Below, piece after piece: positions 1 to 11,290 of a stretch of 64,000 nucleotides of DNA; within the stretch, counting starts at the first letter, position 1; every line of letters starts with the position of its first letter. The notes beneath the pieces were generated by a model that was given only the letters and a program-made list of their open reading frames with translations, was not told the DNA's origin and searched no databases. The translations under genes and the position numbers were made by a program. Source of the stretch: Petrosia ficiformis (taxonomy: Eukaryota; Porifera; Demospongiae; Haplosclerida; Petrosiidae); the NCBI GenBank assembly GCA_947044365.1, contig OX345636.1:9506001-9570000 (forward strand). Reading direction: 5' to 3'.

Positions 1-59
1 TGTTGCTAAGATACCATCCTTATCTTGTTGATGTGCTTTGATATTCTCAATGAAATATT

Positions 60-250
60 TTTATTATGGCCTGGTGGGCCATCCCTATAATTGCTTGTGA
101 GGTGTGTTAATGTATACATTACATTCTTTTATCACACAGTACACATTGTATAATTTATGTAATTAAGGAAGTTACATTATTCAGGTGTGGTTAATTAATG
201 GGTGTGGCATGTAAAGAATATGTGCTTGAGTTGATGTACCAGTACTACAT
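60..250 (+). repeat. Partial MITE, GGCC-head family
   Basis: The segment begins with a near-palindromic GGCCTGGTGGGCC head followed by CATCCCTATAATTGC, then an AATTAAGGAAGTTACATTATT block and AATTAATGGGTGTGGCATGTAA. The same ordered blocks recur near 13.7, 28.1, 40.9, 55.2, 56.4, 57.4 and 59.4 kb. This copy is diverged and lacks the 3' terminal repeat. Confidence 0.6.
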
Positions 251-703
251 GTAGAAAGCAGATTATAGAAAGTATAACTAAATTCTTGTCAATTAAAAAT
301 TATTATAAGAACAATTAGAATCAAGTAATAATAATAACAAACACCGTCGGGACGGGACCCTCGCCTACATGGCAAAGTAAAACAAACTATAATTTTTTTT
401 TCTATAGGCCAAAGATTATAATTATACATATATATGTATCATTGCTCATTTGTATGGTCATATAATAATGAAAACGTTTACTTCAGATGGTTTAGTTTAT
501 GTGTATAAAACATATAAAGTAATAAAATTGTACTGGCATGTTAAGTTTGTATAATAATAATTATTATAATAGTTCATATATAATATATACTATATATATA
601 TATAATTATATAAACTAACATGTCAGTACTTATTACATTATAACTGAAAGATTTTAGTATGATTATACTAGTCTCTTCCTTGTCTATACTATAAGTCTTA
701 CAT
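251..703. other. AT-rich intergenic sequence
   Basis: Low-complexity AT-rich DNA with a short TATATA-rich tract around 575-610. No exon-like reading frame or terminal repeats were recognised. Confidence 0.5.
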
Positions 704-1359
704 TTGTTTTATCTCAAAGATCAGCAAAGACATTGGAGAGGGGGAAGCACGGCCTATTACAAAAGAGGCAGCAGAGACCGCCAGTATTTCAGGAGGAATA
801 CAAATTTCCAAAGACAAACCCAAAGTCTCCCACAGAACAGAGGGAAGAACTGCGGCAATTTTCCTCAAATAAAAAATTTGAAGAATACAAAGTCAATCAA
901 CTTGCACCTATGGGGATAGTTCAGGTACATTAGTAGCTAGGAGGCTACAATATCATTTAACCAACTGGAAGTTGGTGACAAAGGACAGGTGTATATTAAA
1001 CAGTCAAAAGTTATTGCATAGATCTAATATCAGAACCCTTTCAGACAAAAATAACTACCCTTCCTAGATTCAATCAGGATCAATCACAATCGATCCATCA
1101 GGAAATATAAGAATTATTAAGCAAGGGTGCAGTTCAGAAATTCTGTAACCACAAGACGGGTTTACTCTAATCTGTTCCTAGTACCGAAAAAGGATGGGGG
1201 GCAGAGACCTGTGATACATTTGAAAGCTCTAAACCAGTTTGTTCAAACACAACACTTCAAGGTGGAAGAAATCCATACCTTGAAGGCTTGACTTGACATA
1301 TTTTACAACCCCTATTAATCAGATCATAGTTAATATCTCACGTTTGTCTTTCAAGAAAA

Positions 1360-1690
1360 ATGTTCAGTTTCAATTGCTTTTCCTTTGGTCTCTCATCAGC
1401 TCTATGGGTCTTTATCAAGACCCTGAAACCTGTATCAGCCCTCCTACGAGAGTTAGGTGTACGTATGGTTGTCTACATAGACGACATATTAGTGCTGGCG
1501 GGGTCCAAACAGTTAATAGAAGACCAAGTATCAGGACTAGTTTATTTTTTGGAATGTTTGGGATTCATGATCAACAAGAAAAAATCAATCTTAGAGCCAA
1601 CTCAATCACTGGATTTCCTTGGAGTGGTAGTAGATACAACATCAATGGAATTAAAACTACCTGGGGAAAGATTTGCTCAGAAGTGAACAG
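1360..1690 (+). pseudogene. DIRS reverse transcriptase fragment
   Basis: This frame includes VVYIDDILVLAG, the metal-binding YxDD box of reverse transcriptases, followed by LGFMINKKKS and LDFLGVVVD, the usual RT motif order. The frame is lost at about 1686 and the element continues in an overlapping frame, so this is a broken fragment and not a gene. Confidence 0.75.
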
Positions 1691-3273
1691 AACTTTGAGG
1701 GCAGAGTCAATCTCAGCGGGAGACCTGTCCCACCTACTAGGCAAAATGAATGCAACCTCTCAAGTCATACCACCAGCTCCCCTCTTTTATCACCATTTAC
1801 AAATGAGCCTAACTCAGACTCTAAACTCTACCACACAGGATTACGAGGCAAACATTACACTATCTCAGGATTGCACAGAGGAACTCAATTGGTGGATTGG
1901 CAACATGAGCAAATGGAATGGGAAAGCAAGAGGGAAATCGACTTGATAATCGAGTCAGATGCATCTCTGACAGGATGGGGAGCAACATGTTCTCATCAGA
2001 GGACCGGAGGTCCTTGGTCGAGAATAAAGAGAAAGGTGCACATAAATTGCTTAGAACTACGGGCAGCAATTCTTGCAGTTCATACCTTTGCAAAGAACAG
2101 GGACAAAATATTATTACTAGTGTGCCTAGACAACACCACAGCAGTGGCATATATCAACAACTTGGGTGGGACAGTATCCAAGGAGTTAGTCACCCTGGCA
2201 AAGGATCTTTGAATGTGGTGTCTGGAGAGAAACATCCGCATATCTGCTCAACATAGAAAGCTGGAAAATGATGGACCATTCAGACTGGAGATTGAACCCT
2301 CTGATTTTCAGAAAGATAGATCAATTGTTTGGCCCACTAGAAGTGGACCTCTTTGCCTCCAGGTTGATAAACCAACTACAGAAATATTTCAGCTGGAGAC
2401 TCGACTCTTATGCAGCAACAACAGATGCCCTTCTCCAGGATTGGAGAACAGTGAAAGGATTTGCCAATCCACCTTGGTGCAGGTCGAACATTGTCTCATG
2501 TCTGAGACCAACTAGCTCAAATCATCTTGGTAACCCCAGTTGGAAATCTCAACCATGGTACCCAGTACTATTGGACATAGCAATAGATTGTCCAAGGTTG
2601 ATAGTAGATTATCCAGTAATAGTCGACCAGCATCATGCAGAGATGGTGCCTCAACTAGCCGTATGGCATATTTCAGGGAGAGATACACCAGTGTAAGCTT
2701 TCGAGGGAAGCTACATCACTCTTACTTAAATCATGGCAATCAAAAATCAACAAGTCTTATGACTTGCTTTTTGAGAAATGGAATAGCTGGTGTTGTGAAC
2801 AGGGTTTAGATCCCATTTCTGGTCCTATAACTGAAGTGTTACATTTTTTGGCTGATCTGCATAAACAAGCATATCAATATCGCTCTTTAAACTCAGCCAT
2901 CTCTGTTCCCGAGAAAGTGGATGGCCATTGCGTCAGAGAGCATTCCATGGTCTCTTCCAAAATATATAGTGACATGGAGAGTGAATACTGTTTTGAATTA
3001 TTTAGAGTCTCTTGGAGATAATGGACAGCTGTCTTTACAACAACTGACTTGGAAGACAGTTATGCTTTTGGTCTTAACATGACCCTCAAGATAAGCTGTT
3101 TTGTAACAACTAGATATTAGAGGACGCCATTACAGAACACAAGGAATTTCAGAAGGAAGAAACTAAACTTTTCCTTGTGACTATCAAACCACATAGAGCG
3201 GTGTCCTCTAGTAGTATAGCAAGATGGTTGAAAAGGCTACTGGAAGTAGCTAGAGTGGATACATCAATTTTTA

Positions 3274-3465
3274 GTGCCCCACTCAATAAGAGGTGCGTCT
3301 TCATCTATAGCTTCACACATGGGGATATCTACAAATGATATTCTAAGGACAGCTGATTGGTCTTCAGAATCAGTATTTGAAAAAGTTTATTACAAATCCA
3401 TACAAGATCCAGCATATGGCAGAGCAGTACTCAGCTGTCAACAGTACTCTGTAAGAGTTTGTTAA
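3274..3465 (+). pseudogene. Tyrosine recombinase C-terminal fragment
   Basis: A 63-residue frame with IRGASSSIASHMGIS and ILRTADWSSESVFEKVYY. This resembles the last catalytic box of DIRS tyrosine recombinases (R, then H/W, then Y). It follows the RT and RNase H remnants at the expected distance. It is isolated by frameshifts from the N-terminal part near 2760-3020. Confidence 0.6.
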
Positions 3466-3504
3466 TACAGTCATCAATGGCATTTGGTGCTATACATTTT
3501 GTGT

Positions 3505-4162
3505 ATTACAATCAGGGTTGGGTCAAATACATCATAATAGTATTTAATTACAATTACAAATACTTGAAAAAACTTCAATTACAAATACAAATACTGAAGT
3601 TTGTATTTCAAATATAATTATAAATTCATGCACTTCCCAAGCTGGTTTTCACATGTTTGACTTTCCCACTTAAACCTATTGAAGATAAAATCAACTTAAA
3701 TTACTTATTACATTTAACAAACATCAACATTTCAAATGTTTCATCATTGAGTTGGCATTGGCATCTCTCAGACCTAAAAACGTTACCAGCAGTACTAAAC
3801 AGCAAAGTAATGAGCAACGATTTTAGCAATGCACGGAAAATTTTCTTTGTTAGTCTTCCAATATACAAGAGGGTCTTCTTCCTGCTGCAGCATGGTGTAG
3901 ACAGATACTCATGTATGCCAGGTGTAAATGACTACAGCCAGCAAGTATTATTTAATTGACAGATTAGAACCCTGAAGTGATAACTAACTGTGTATTTGAG
4001 ATGTATTTTAAGAATTTCAAATACTATTGTGATGTATTTAAATACAAATACAAAATACTTGTTGCTGCCAACATCAAACTACAAATACAAATACTAAAAA
4101 AAAGTATTTAAATACGACTAAATACAATTACTCAATGTATTTGACCCAAGCCTGATTACAAT
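3505..4162. mobile_element. Non-autonomous hAT element (MITE) with 8-bp TSD
   Basis: The element spans 3513-4154 (642 bp). Its ends read CAGGGTTGGGTCAAATACAT and, reverse-complemented from the right, CAGGCTTGGGTCAAATACAT, a 20-bp inverted repeat with one mismatch. It is flanked by the identical octamer ATTACAAT at 3505-3512 and 4155-4162. An 8-bp target duplication plus a CAGGG terminus is diagnostic of hAT transposons (family knowledge). The 100-residue frame inside shows no transposase motif, so the element is non-autonomous. The perfect duplication suggests a fairly recent insertion. Confidence 0.9.
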
Positions 4163-4293
4163 GGTTCTCTTCAGAACCACGAATTTTCAATGATGTCACC
4201 TTTGCAATACTAACATAAATAATGTTCATTAAGAGCTAAAAACAACAGCATTGATATGTGAAACTGAACCTTCTGAAATATAATTCGAGAACA

Positions 4294-4600
4294 GCTAAGA
4301 CCACATTAGTTGTAGCAAGCTATTCTGAATTGTATGAAGGTGAAGTTGAGCATATCAATGGTCCCTCCCTTATATTTGCATATTTACTCCCACCCTAAAA
4401 AATATTGTAAGGGAGCTAATAAAAAGGACAACGTGGATGGCTGGTCACGGGTGTGACTGGACACCCCTACTCAATCTCAACCAATGAACTTTAAAGTTAG
4501 CTGTTTTGAGCAGGAAAACTGCCCAAACAAAGTTGATATGCTCAACTTCACCTTCTTCATACAATTCAGAATAGCTTGCTACCACTAACATGGTCTTAGC
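4294..4600. mobile_element. Fold-back MITE with ~65-bp inverted arms
   Basis: The left arm 4294-4358 and right arm 4533-4600 are inverted copies differing by about three substitutions and a 3-bp indel (GAAGG versus GAAGAAGG). The outer end begins GCTAAGACCA. About 175 bp of unique loop lies between the arms. No clear target duplication was found, so the superfamily is not assigned. Confidence 0.75.
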
Positions 4601-4808
4601 CATTCTGGATTTATTCTTCCTTTAGTGTAATTGAATCCAATGCATAGAAAATAGTTTGTTTGTCATGATTAAAAACAAATATAATATTAAGTTGACACTG
4701 GCCAGCAGGATTTATACATGTAATGAATATTATTTTGTTACACATAATAACTTACATACATTTATGATATAATAATTATAAAATCTTACAGACATTGATT
4801 GATAATTC

Positions 4809-5587
4809 TCATTCTTCTGATCCTGATATGAATAGTGATAACTCTAATGGTCTATACTGTAAATTATAAAAGAAAAAGAAATGATTTTATATTTGGTTAA
4901 ATCAATTGTAGTTGCATTTACATTTTATGAACAAGTTTGATGTACTTAAACTATGCTTATGACATAGACGTATCTCCATGGTTACTTTGATGTACAATGG
5001 GGGGAACATAACACTCGTTCCAAGAGGCTATGAACCTTACTGACTAAAACTGTTGACTGCATGTCTACTGCTACATGTACTTGTGAGACCTTATAGTCAT
5101 CGTTTAAAACAAAAATATTAACCAGACTACCATGTGCTATGGGCTAAAAACAACATTGGAAAATATGGTCTTGTGCTTATCCTTAACCACATTTCCAGGT
5201 GTTGTATATAAGCCAATAACACTCACTCAGCAGAATACATAATACTATGGTGCCTGCAAGATTGCTTTCCACTTCAATTAATGTTTATTCAATTATGTCT
5301 GATGTGACACAATATGTGTAATTAAGAAAGTTATAGTTACATGAATAATAAAAAAAGATTTTCAATAAAAATGTAGGGATGTCCAAACTCAAAAAGCATG
5401 TGAGCAAGGTTGGGATGGTATTAACACACGAGGTTAACATAGGACTCAAAATTAAACAAATCACTTCCATATAACCCCACATAAGTACAGCATTTGTCTT
5501 TTGCCTTATAGCAGTGTATATAGGTATAAAATTTTAAAATCGTGTGTAGCAAACCGGAAATACTATTATAGTAATTCTGATAATGAG

Positions 5588-5629
<42 letters not shown>

Positions 5630-7335
5630 GATAGATCAATACAACTTAGATAGATAAATAGATAGATAGATATATAGATAGATAGATAGAGAGATAGCTA
5701 GCTAGTTAAATAGATAGATAGATGAATTGGGTGTTGCAGAAGATACTATATATATATCATGCATACAGTACAATACATGTGCATTCAATGATAGACTGCA
5801 TGCATAACTATTCAGATGCATACAAGCAGCATGCTTGCATGGTCAGAAATGGGAAGCTCAGGGATTATGAATCAAAGGAGTGACAGTGAAATGCACTAAC
5901 TACATGTATAATAATTAGGTTGTACTTGGGTTATCAAAAATACATAAATGTATATAAATCCTGAAGTATTTCCCAATTAAGAAGTGAAAACACAAAATTC
6001 TTTATTTACATATATATCATGTACCTTATGCTGCGGCTCTTGAATTGTCAATGATTTATTCATAGCCATTATGAGTGATGAATCATATAATGCAGTATTG
6101 TACTTGTTCCTTATATCTTGTATTTCTGCTCTTGTTTGCGATATTAGATCAAGAATTTCAAGATCCATTGCTAACTGAATGAAACAAAAATTTGACACAC
6201 GTTACTTTAAAATCAATATTTAATGATACTCAAGAGCATGACATACTGTATAGGTGCAATTTGACAAAATTATTGGATAATTAATTATGTAAACACAATT
6301 ATGCATAAATATGTATAATAATGTAAATTTCAAGTTCGCTTGTACATTGTAGTTGATATCGACAGGCATCAGAGAATTATAAACAAGGCAAAGGCAGGAA
6401 TCCAACTAGGAAATGAACACTGATATCTAGTCAGGCATTCTTACTATCTGAGCAATGGACTATTTGATGAAAGAGGAGTGGCATTGCACTAATCCCAAAA
6501 CTATAATTAGCTTTAAACTCAGTTGTTTCTAACTCACTTAAACACCAAAACTGGTTTAAGCTGGCAAACAGTATCCTGGCCAGCAGAACTGAAGTTTTGT
6601 AACAGTCAGTGAAATGTGTGTATTAAAGGTTAGGCATGTGGTTTTACCAGTCTAATTTGGGTCCAAGGTATTTTAATCAGTTACATCACAGTATTAATTA
6701 TCCATGATTTAATGTATTTTTAGTGTGTGTGTGCTCACAAAAATTTGGCAAAACTGGTGGCTCGAACAAGCTACTGATTTTTTAATAAGATTTGAACTTA
6801 AAATATCAAGGATGCACACAAAAGACAGTTAAAACTGTCTTGTCCTTATTTGTAAAACTGCCATATACACATTGAAGTACTCACTTGTTCTTCATGTGTT
6901 CTTCCTGTACTTGACATGTTAAGTCTTAAGGAATCATTGACACACTCTGAATGATTCAATTTGGATATCTTTGCAGGTTTTTCAGTATTATCAGATAACG
7001 TCTGAGACATTGGAAATTCATAAACATTTGTACAAGAATCTTTATCACAATAATCTATGTTCCCTTTTGTTTGCTTAGCTCCATGTACAGTACCACTTCC
7101 AATATAATGTTGTTTTCTTCCTAATTCATCTGATGATTTCCTTTCTCTTTTCTTCTTGCCATCTGTCATAGAAGACACACTTCTCCCTTTGATTATACCT
7201 TTATTTCCCACAGTGTATTTATATACTTTAGGTACTTTAAATTTCTTCTTCATTGGCACTTTAAACGATCTTTTTGAAGTGACATCAGGTGTTTCAATTG
7301 GCTACAGAGCAATTATATACATACATGTATATATA

Positions 7336-7393
<58 letters not shown>

Positions 7394-10300
7394 ATAGTTA
7401 ACAGAAACATCAAAGAGCCGACAAGGCATATATATGGCATATATCCCCGACCACAGGGCAGTTATACAACCGCAGGGAAGTTATACAACCACATCAAAGT
7501 TCGTTCATGAGTACAGCAGGGATATATGCCATATATCATCCCTGGTACATGTATGACGTCATGGTTTTGCACATGCGCAGAAACTGAAAGTCTAAAGAGA
7601 ATGAAGGCTATGAAGCGTGTTCAACAAGTAAACACACAAAAGAAGCTCTCTTTGTCTCTTAAAAAAAGAAAAAAAGAACCAATAGATGGGTGTTTCTCCC
7701 AGGAACTATTCGTTTGATTGCCCCATATTGCCGAAAGTGTAAGTTGTGGTAGCCTGTTACTCGTGCCCATTGTCCTGAAGCTACATGCAGAGGAAGGGTA
7801 CCTCCCTCCTCTATATGAAACCCTGGAGATAATTAATATCCTGTTTGGCTACTCTCTTTCTGTTTACAAAAATATTGCATGCTACTTTGTGGAGTTTATA
7901 TAGTAGGGTCTGAATGAAAGTTGCAACATTCATTCATTTAAACGGATATTTGAACTTTAGCTTTGACATTCAAACATGGATGGGCGTAGCATTGCTCAAA
8001 ATGCATAATTAACTGTTGATGACTGTTGAATTGCTGTTTCCTTGCTGGAAATGTTTCTTATAATTAAAAGACATTAAAAAATGAAGATCTCATTATGTAT
8101 AAGTTGTCTGGTGGGAGTTATGGGTATATAACACACGCAAGATAATTAGTTGAGGGTGTAGCCCGAGGCAAATTATCTCAAGGATGTTATATGCCCATAA
8201 CTGCCTCCAAACAGGGCTATATATATTTTATACCGTGGTAACACAAAAGTATGCAGTTAAATCACATTTGATGTCATTGTTGTCAATGTAGAAGCCATAG
8301 TACTATACTAATTAGTGTTTACTCCAGTTCAGTTTTTGTAATAGCGAAGTTAGTTCTTTTTGGTAGTGTTCTGTAAAAATGAATGTCGACGAATTGCTAC
8401 AAGATTGAAGAGTTATGTGGTACATGTACTTAAAGTCTGTTTTGTGTTCCCTAGGCCCATATAACAGAGCCATTAGTTCGGGAAGAGACATCAACAAAGA
8501 CCTAAACAGCAATATTTCACAGTTTGTCTACGAGGCAGTAAAGAGAGACAGTACTCCATACCCATGTTGGTCATACATCAAAGACTTATAAAAGTTGACT
8601 GAACCAAAGAAAGTTGTTGCCAAAGAATTTGATGGTATATGCTGTGCTCATGTTGGGGGATCGAGATTTTCTAAAATGTTTAAAGTATTACATCAGCCTA
8701 TCAGAGGCCTGCCAGGTGGATCGTCTGTAGCTTTCAAGTCATAGGGAAAAATGCACTTAATAATCCCGTCACAGGTCACAGTGGCAAAGTCACTTGTGCT
8801 ACTGAGCTCTTTAGTACCTGTACAACAACAGATTCTAATTCACACTGGCCATTGAAGCCGTGAGGTGTTACAAACAACCTGCGCATGACTCACATCAAAA
8901 ATTCTTCAGCCATCTCCTGCTACAAAGTTACCAAATTACAAATCTGAGAATATTAATCCCTCTTCTCTAATTAAATCAACCTCCAAGATGTGTACTAGTA
9001 CTGAAGCAGACTCAGTAGTTTCGTTCAGCACTGTCTAGTCCATCTTTTAATGCATCTCATAGTGGTACTTTGACTGTTAATTTTAATTTTAATCATTGAA
9101 TTCTCAATCTTCATTTATCATTGTCAATTTTGTTTATAAAATCTGCGAAAACAATTAAAATTTTTAGCGGCTAGACACTAAATCTCCCTGCATATTACGG
9201 GCATATATCACCCGGTACATCAAAGGTTACCATGGTGATGTGGTAATGTGTTTGAAGGTGTTGAATGTAGATAATATAATAATTATACTTTACAAAGCCA
9301 GGTTCCAATACCATGGTACAGGTACAGATGTATTAACTTATTAATTTAGATGTGGTAATAGTAAATGCCTGATCTTAATTTAATTTTTTTATATGGCACC
9401 TACAAATAAGTATAGAAATTCTTTCAAAGTTAGTGAGCTTACAGTGTAGTACAGGAGATGTTTTGCAACAAACATAATACGCTAAGGGTAGTTGAGATAG
9501 TTGTTGCAACTAAAACGCTAAGGGTAGTTGAGATAGTTGTTGCAGCCAAAAATACCCTGACTCATTGTAATGTAGTGGAGGGATTCAGAAATGTCAGATT
9601 GTATACGAGAAAGTAGGGGTATGAAATGATTACTAGAGCTGTGGATGAACTGCACAATATTAATGATAAAACAAAACGAGATATATTGAGTAAAAGGTAT
9701 TGCTTTGCAATGAATATGTATCAATCTACCTTTCTGTATGTGTACTCAAAACTGGGGCCTGAAGAAGAAAGTGTAACTGCAGTCTAAGTGCACAAAAAGT
9801 GAAGTATATCCTTCAAGGTTCTAAATTATGACTTTCTCATGTCTGAAACTCAACTTACTTGTTAAAGATTCCTGCATCACCTTTATACTGTTCCTCTGCT
9901 ATATACAACAGTTAGTATTAGTTGGAGTTTTACATTCTTCTACAGTCTTTCTGCTGGTCTATAGCTCCAGCACGCATTCTTTTACACACCCATTAATTGA
10001 CCAAGCCCCCCGGAATGACACAACTTCCTAACTACGTATACAATGCATACTCACTAAGTGACACAAACATATAATTATACACACATGTGTATATAATCAT
10101 ACATTGAACCCGTGGGAAAGCAATTATAAAGATGGCCCTGTGGGCCATATAAATGTACCAACAAGTTTCAAATACTTTGTAGCAATGAAACTAGATATCA
10201 TATTCATTGCAGTGAAATAATGGTGTAATCAAATTTGTCTACAAAGGTCCATGTATAATGTGACTGGCTTGTAATATAATAATAACTAATTTCGTAATTC

Positions 10301-11065
10301 AATCACAATGCAATATCCTCTCTGTAAATGCTTGTTATTTAATCATTATGTAGAAGAAGCCAACAAATATCTATGCAGGAAGAGTAATAATTGTATTGTA
10401 AACAAATGCTGTGGGCTTACTATGCAAATGGCTAAATATTTTAAAGACGAGGTATTGCTTTGTGCATTGAATAGCGAAGGTACCGATTTCTCAGAAGCTG
10501 GTCACATGTAAAGTGTCACATTGTACATGTATATAATTCCAAAATACAAGAATATTCTGAATCCCCTATCATCACATACTTGCTTGTCCTGAATTGTTTG
10601 TTTTTGTTGATGACAGTCCTTTCCTTCTACTTCTGGGTCATTCTGTCTTACTGCTGCTTGTATATTTTCATCCTTTTCCTTTTCAAAATCTCTCACTTCA
10701 CAAGAAGGTTTTGGAGAGTCATTAATCTCAGTATTCTCAAGAGAGTCATTCAGAAGTAATGATCCATATACATGTTCTGATATAATAGCTTCACTTTGGA
10801 CACCATCTTGGCTTGATGTAAGACTGTTAACTGTTGTTTCTTTCACTTGAGAATTACATGCAGAGGCAAAAAAAGTCAAATCAATTGGTTTTTCAGGTTG
10901 ACTTGGCCACGAAGCTTGAGAGCACGAAGCTTGAGAGAAAAAGTCAAAATGACTTAAACCAGAGCTTGAGGACTCATCTCTTGGATTCTGTTTCCCATCA
11001 CTTGATGACTGCCGTCTCAAGGGCGTTACAAACCTAGTCTTGGACTTCTTTCTAGCCTGCATCAT
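4809..11065 (-). CDS. Unrecognised Ser/Lys-rich protein, four exons, ~366 aa
   Basis: The model joins minus-strand exons 11065-10580, 7301-6885, 6174-6025 and 4856-4809; all junctions are phase 0 with GT donors and AG acceptors. The product starts MMQARKKSKTRFVTPLRR, continues as a Ser/Asp-rich low-complexity region, then a lysine-rich stretch (MKKKFKVPKVYKYTVGN; GKKKRERKSSDE). A short helical segment follows in exon 3 (AMDLEILDLISQTRAEIQDI), which could form a coiled coil. The protein ends SLFISGSEE. Exon 4 is only 48 nt but has a strong pyrimidine tract before its acceptor. The two ATGs at 11065/11062 were chosen because nothing upstream in frame begins with ATG. No family was recognised. 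The basic, Ser-rich character suggests a nuclear protein (inference). The gene diverges from the PLC gene. Confidence 0.6.
5583..5725. repeat. (GATA)n microsatellite
   Basis: Imperfect GATA/TAGA tetranucleotide runs within the last intron of the minus-strand gene. They include several uninterrupted stretches between about 5587 and 5635 and again at 5650-5695. Confidence 0.9.
7334..7392. repeat. (TA)n microsatellite
   Basis: An almost pure TA dinucleotide tract of about 55 bp, just upstream (minus-strand sense) of exon 2 of the minus-strand gene. Confidence 0.9.
8105..8216. repeat. Short fold-back element with AGCCCGAGG centre
   Basis: A ~110-bp imperfect inverted repeat. The left arm contains GGGAGTTATGGGTATATAACA and the right arm TTATATGCCCATAACTGCCTCC. 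The centre reads AATTAGTTGAGGGTGTAGCCCGAGG. The centre is shared with the palindrome at 32423-32559. Confidence 0.65.
8450..8760 (+). pseudogene. Possible coding remnant
   Basis: A protein-like frame with stops runs here, including INKDLNSNISQFVYEAVKRD and, after a stop, KEFDGICCAHVGGSRFSKMF. Codon use looks coding-like but the frame is interrupted by TAA and TAG and no family was recognised. It lies in an intron of the minus-strand gene on the opposite strand. Confidence 0.25.
9479..9547. repeat. Two-copy tandem repeat, ~34-bp unit
   Basis: The block CGCTAAGGGTAGTTGAGATA with GTTGTTGCAACTAAAA occurs twice in tandem. Confidence 0.8.
9985..10150 (-). repeat. Partial GGCC-head MITE, reverse orientation
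   Basis: Reading the minus strand gives the GGCC head, then GCTTTCCCACGGGTTC, then GTGTCACTTAGTGAGTATGCATTG and TAGTTAGGAAGTTGTGTCATTCC. This is the block order of the family. The distal part is missing. Confidence 0.65.
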
Positions 11066-11290
11066 GTGGAAGTTCCACGTGGAGTTATTCAATTACCATG
11101 GAAACACACTTTAATTAATTCCAGAACCTCGGTATTGGAACCTGGCTTAGTAAGGCATAATAATTATCACCTACATTAAAACACCTTCTGGCTTCTATTG
11201 CGAAATCTGTCGACCTTTTATTCTCTCCACACATTTGCGATTCTCCACTTTCTTTTAGTTCTGTGTGACTGAACTGATTGTGACGAAATC
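11066..11290. promoter_or_regulatory. Divergent (bidirectional) promoter interval
   Basis: Only 225 bp separate the ATG of the minus-strand gene from the ATG of the PLC gene, so the two are transcribed head to head from a shared interval. A ~60-bp segment of it (about 11125-11205) recurs inverted at about 9240-9320. No TATA box is obvious. A TTTTAG at about 11254-11259 could be an acceptor of a 5'UTR intron. Confidence 0.6.

Larger units (their letters stand above)
704..3465 (+). mobile_element. Decayed DIRS-type retroelement
   Basis: Pieces of one pol-like coding region lie in order but in different frames with stops between them. At about 1180-1290 a reverse transcriptase start reads LVPKKDGGQRPVI. 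At 1440-1690 comes the RT core with the YIDD active-site box. At 1940-2210 a DIRS/Ngaro-like RNase H follows (ESDASLTGWGA; ELRAAILAVHTF; CLDNTTAVAYIN), and at 2268-2700 a connecting region (PLEVDLFASRLN-like). At 2760-3465 there is a tyrosine-recombinase-like tail ending in SHMGISTNDILRTADWSS and a Tyr. No DDE integrase is seen. The RT-RNase H-tyrosine recombinase order is characteristic of DIRS elements (family knowledge). Frameshifts show that it is dead. Terminal repeats were not identified. Confidence 0.8.

Noticed and set aside
3657..3959. 100-residue open frame inside the hAT MITE
   Set aside because: No transposase or other motif, and it lies wholly within a non-autonomous element; likely chance.
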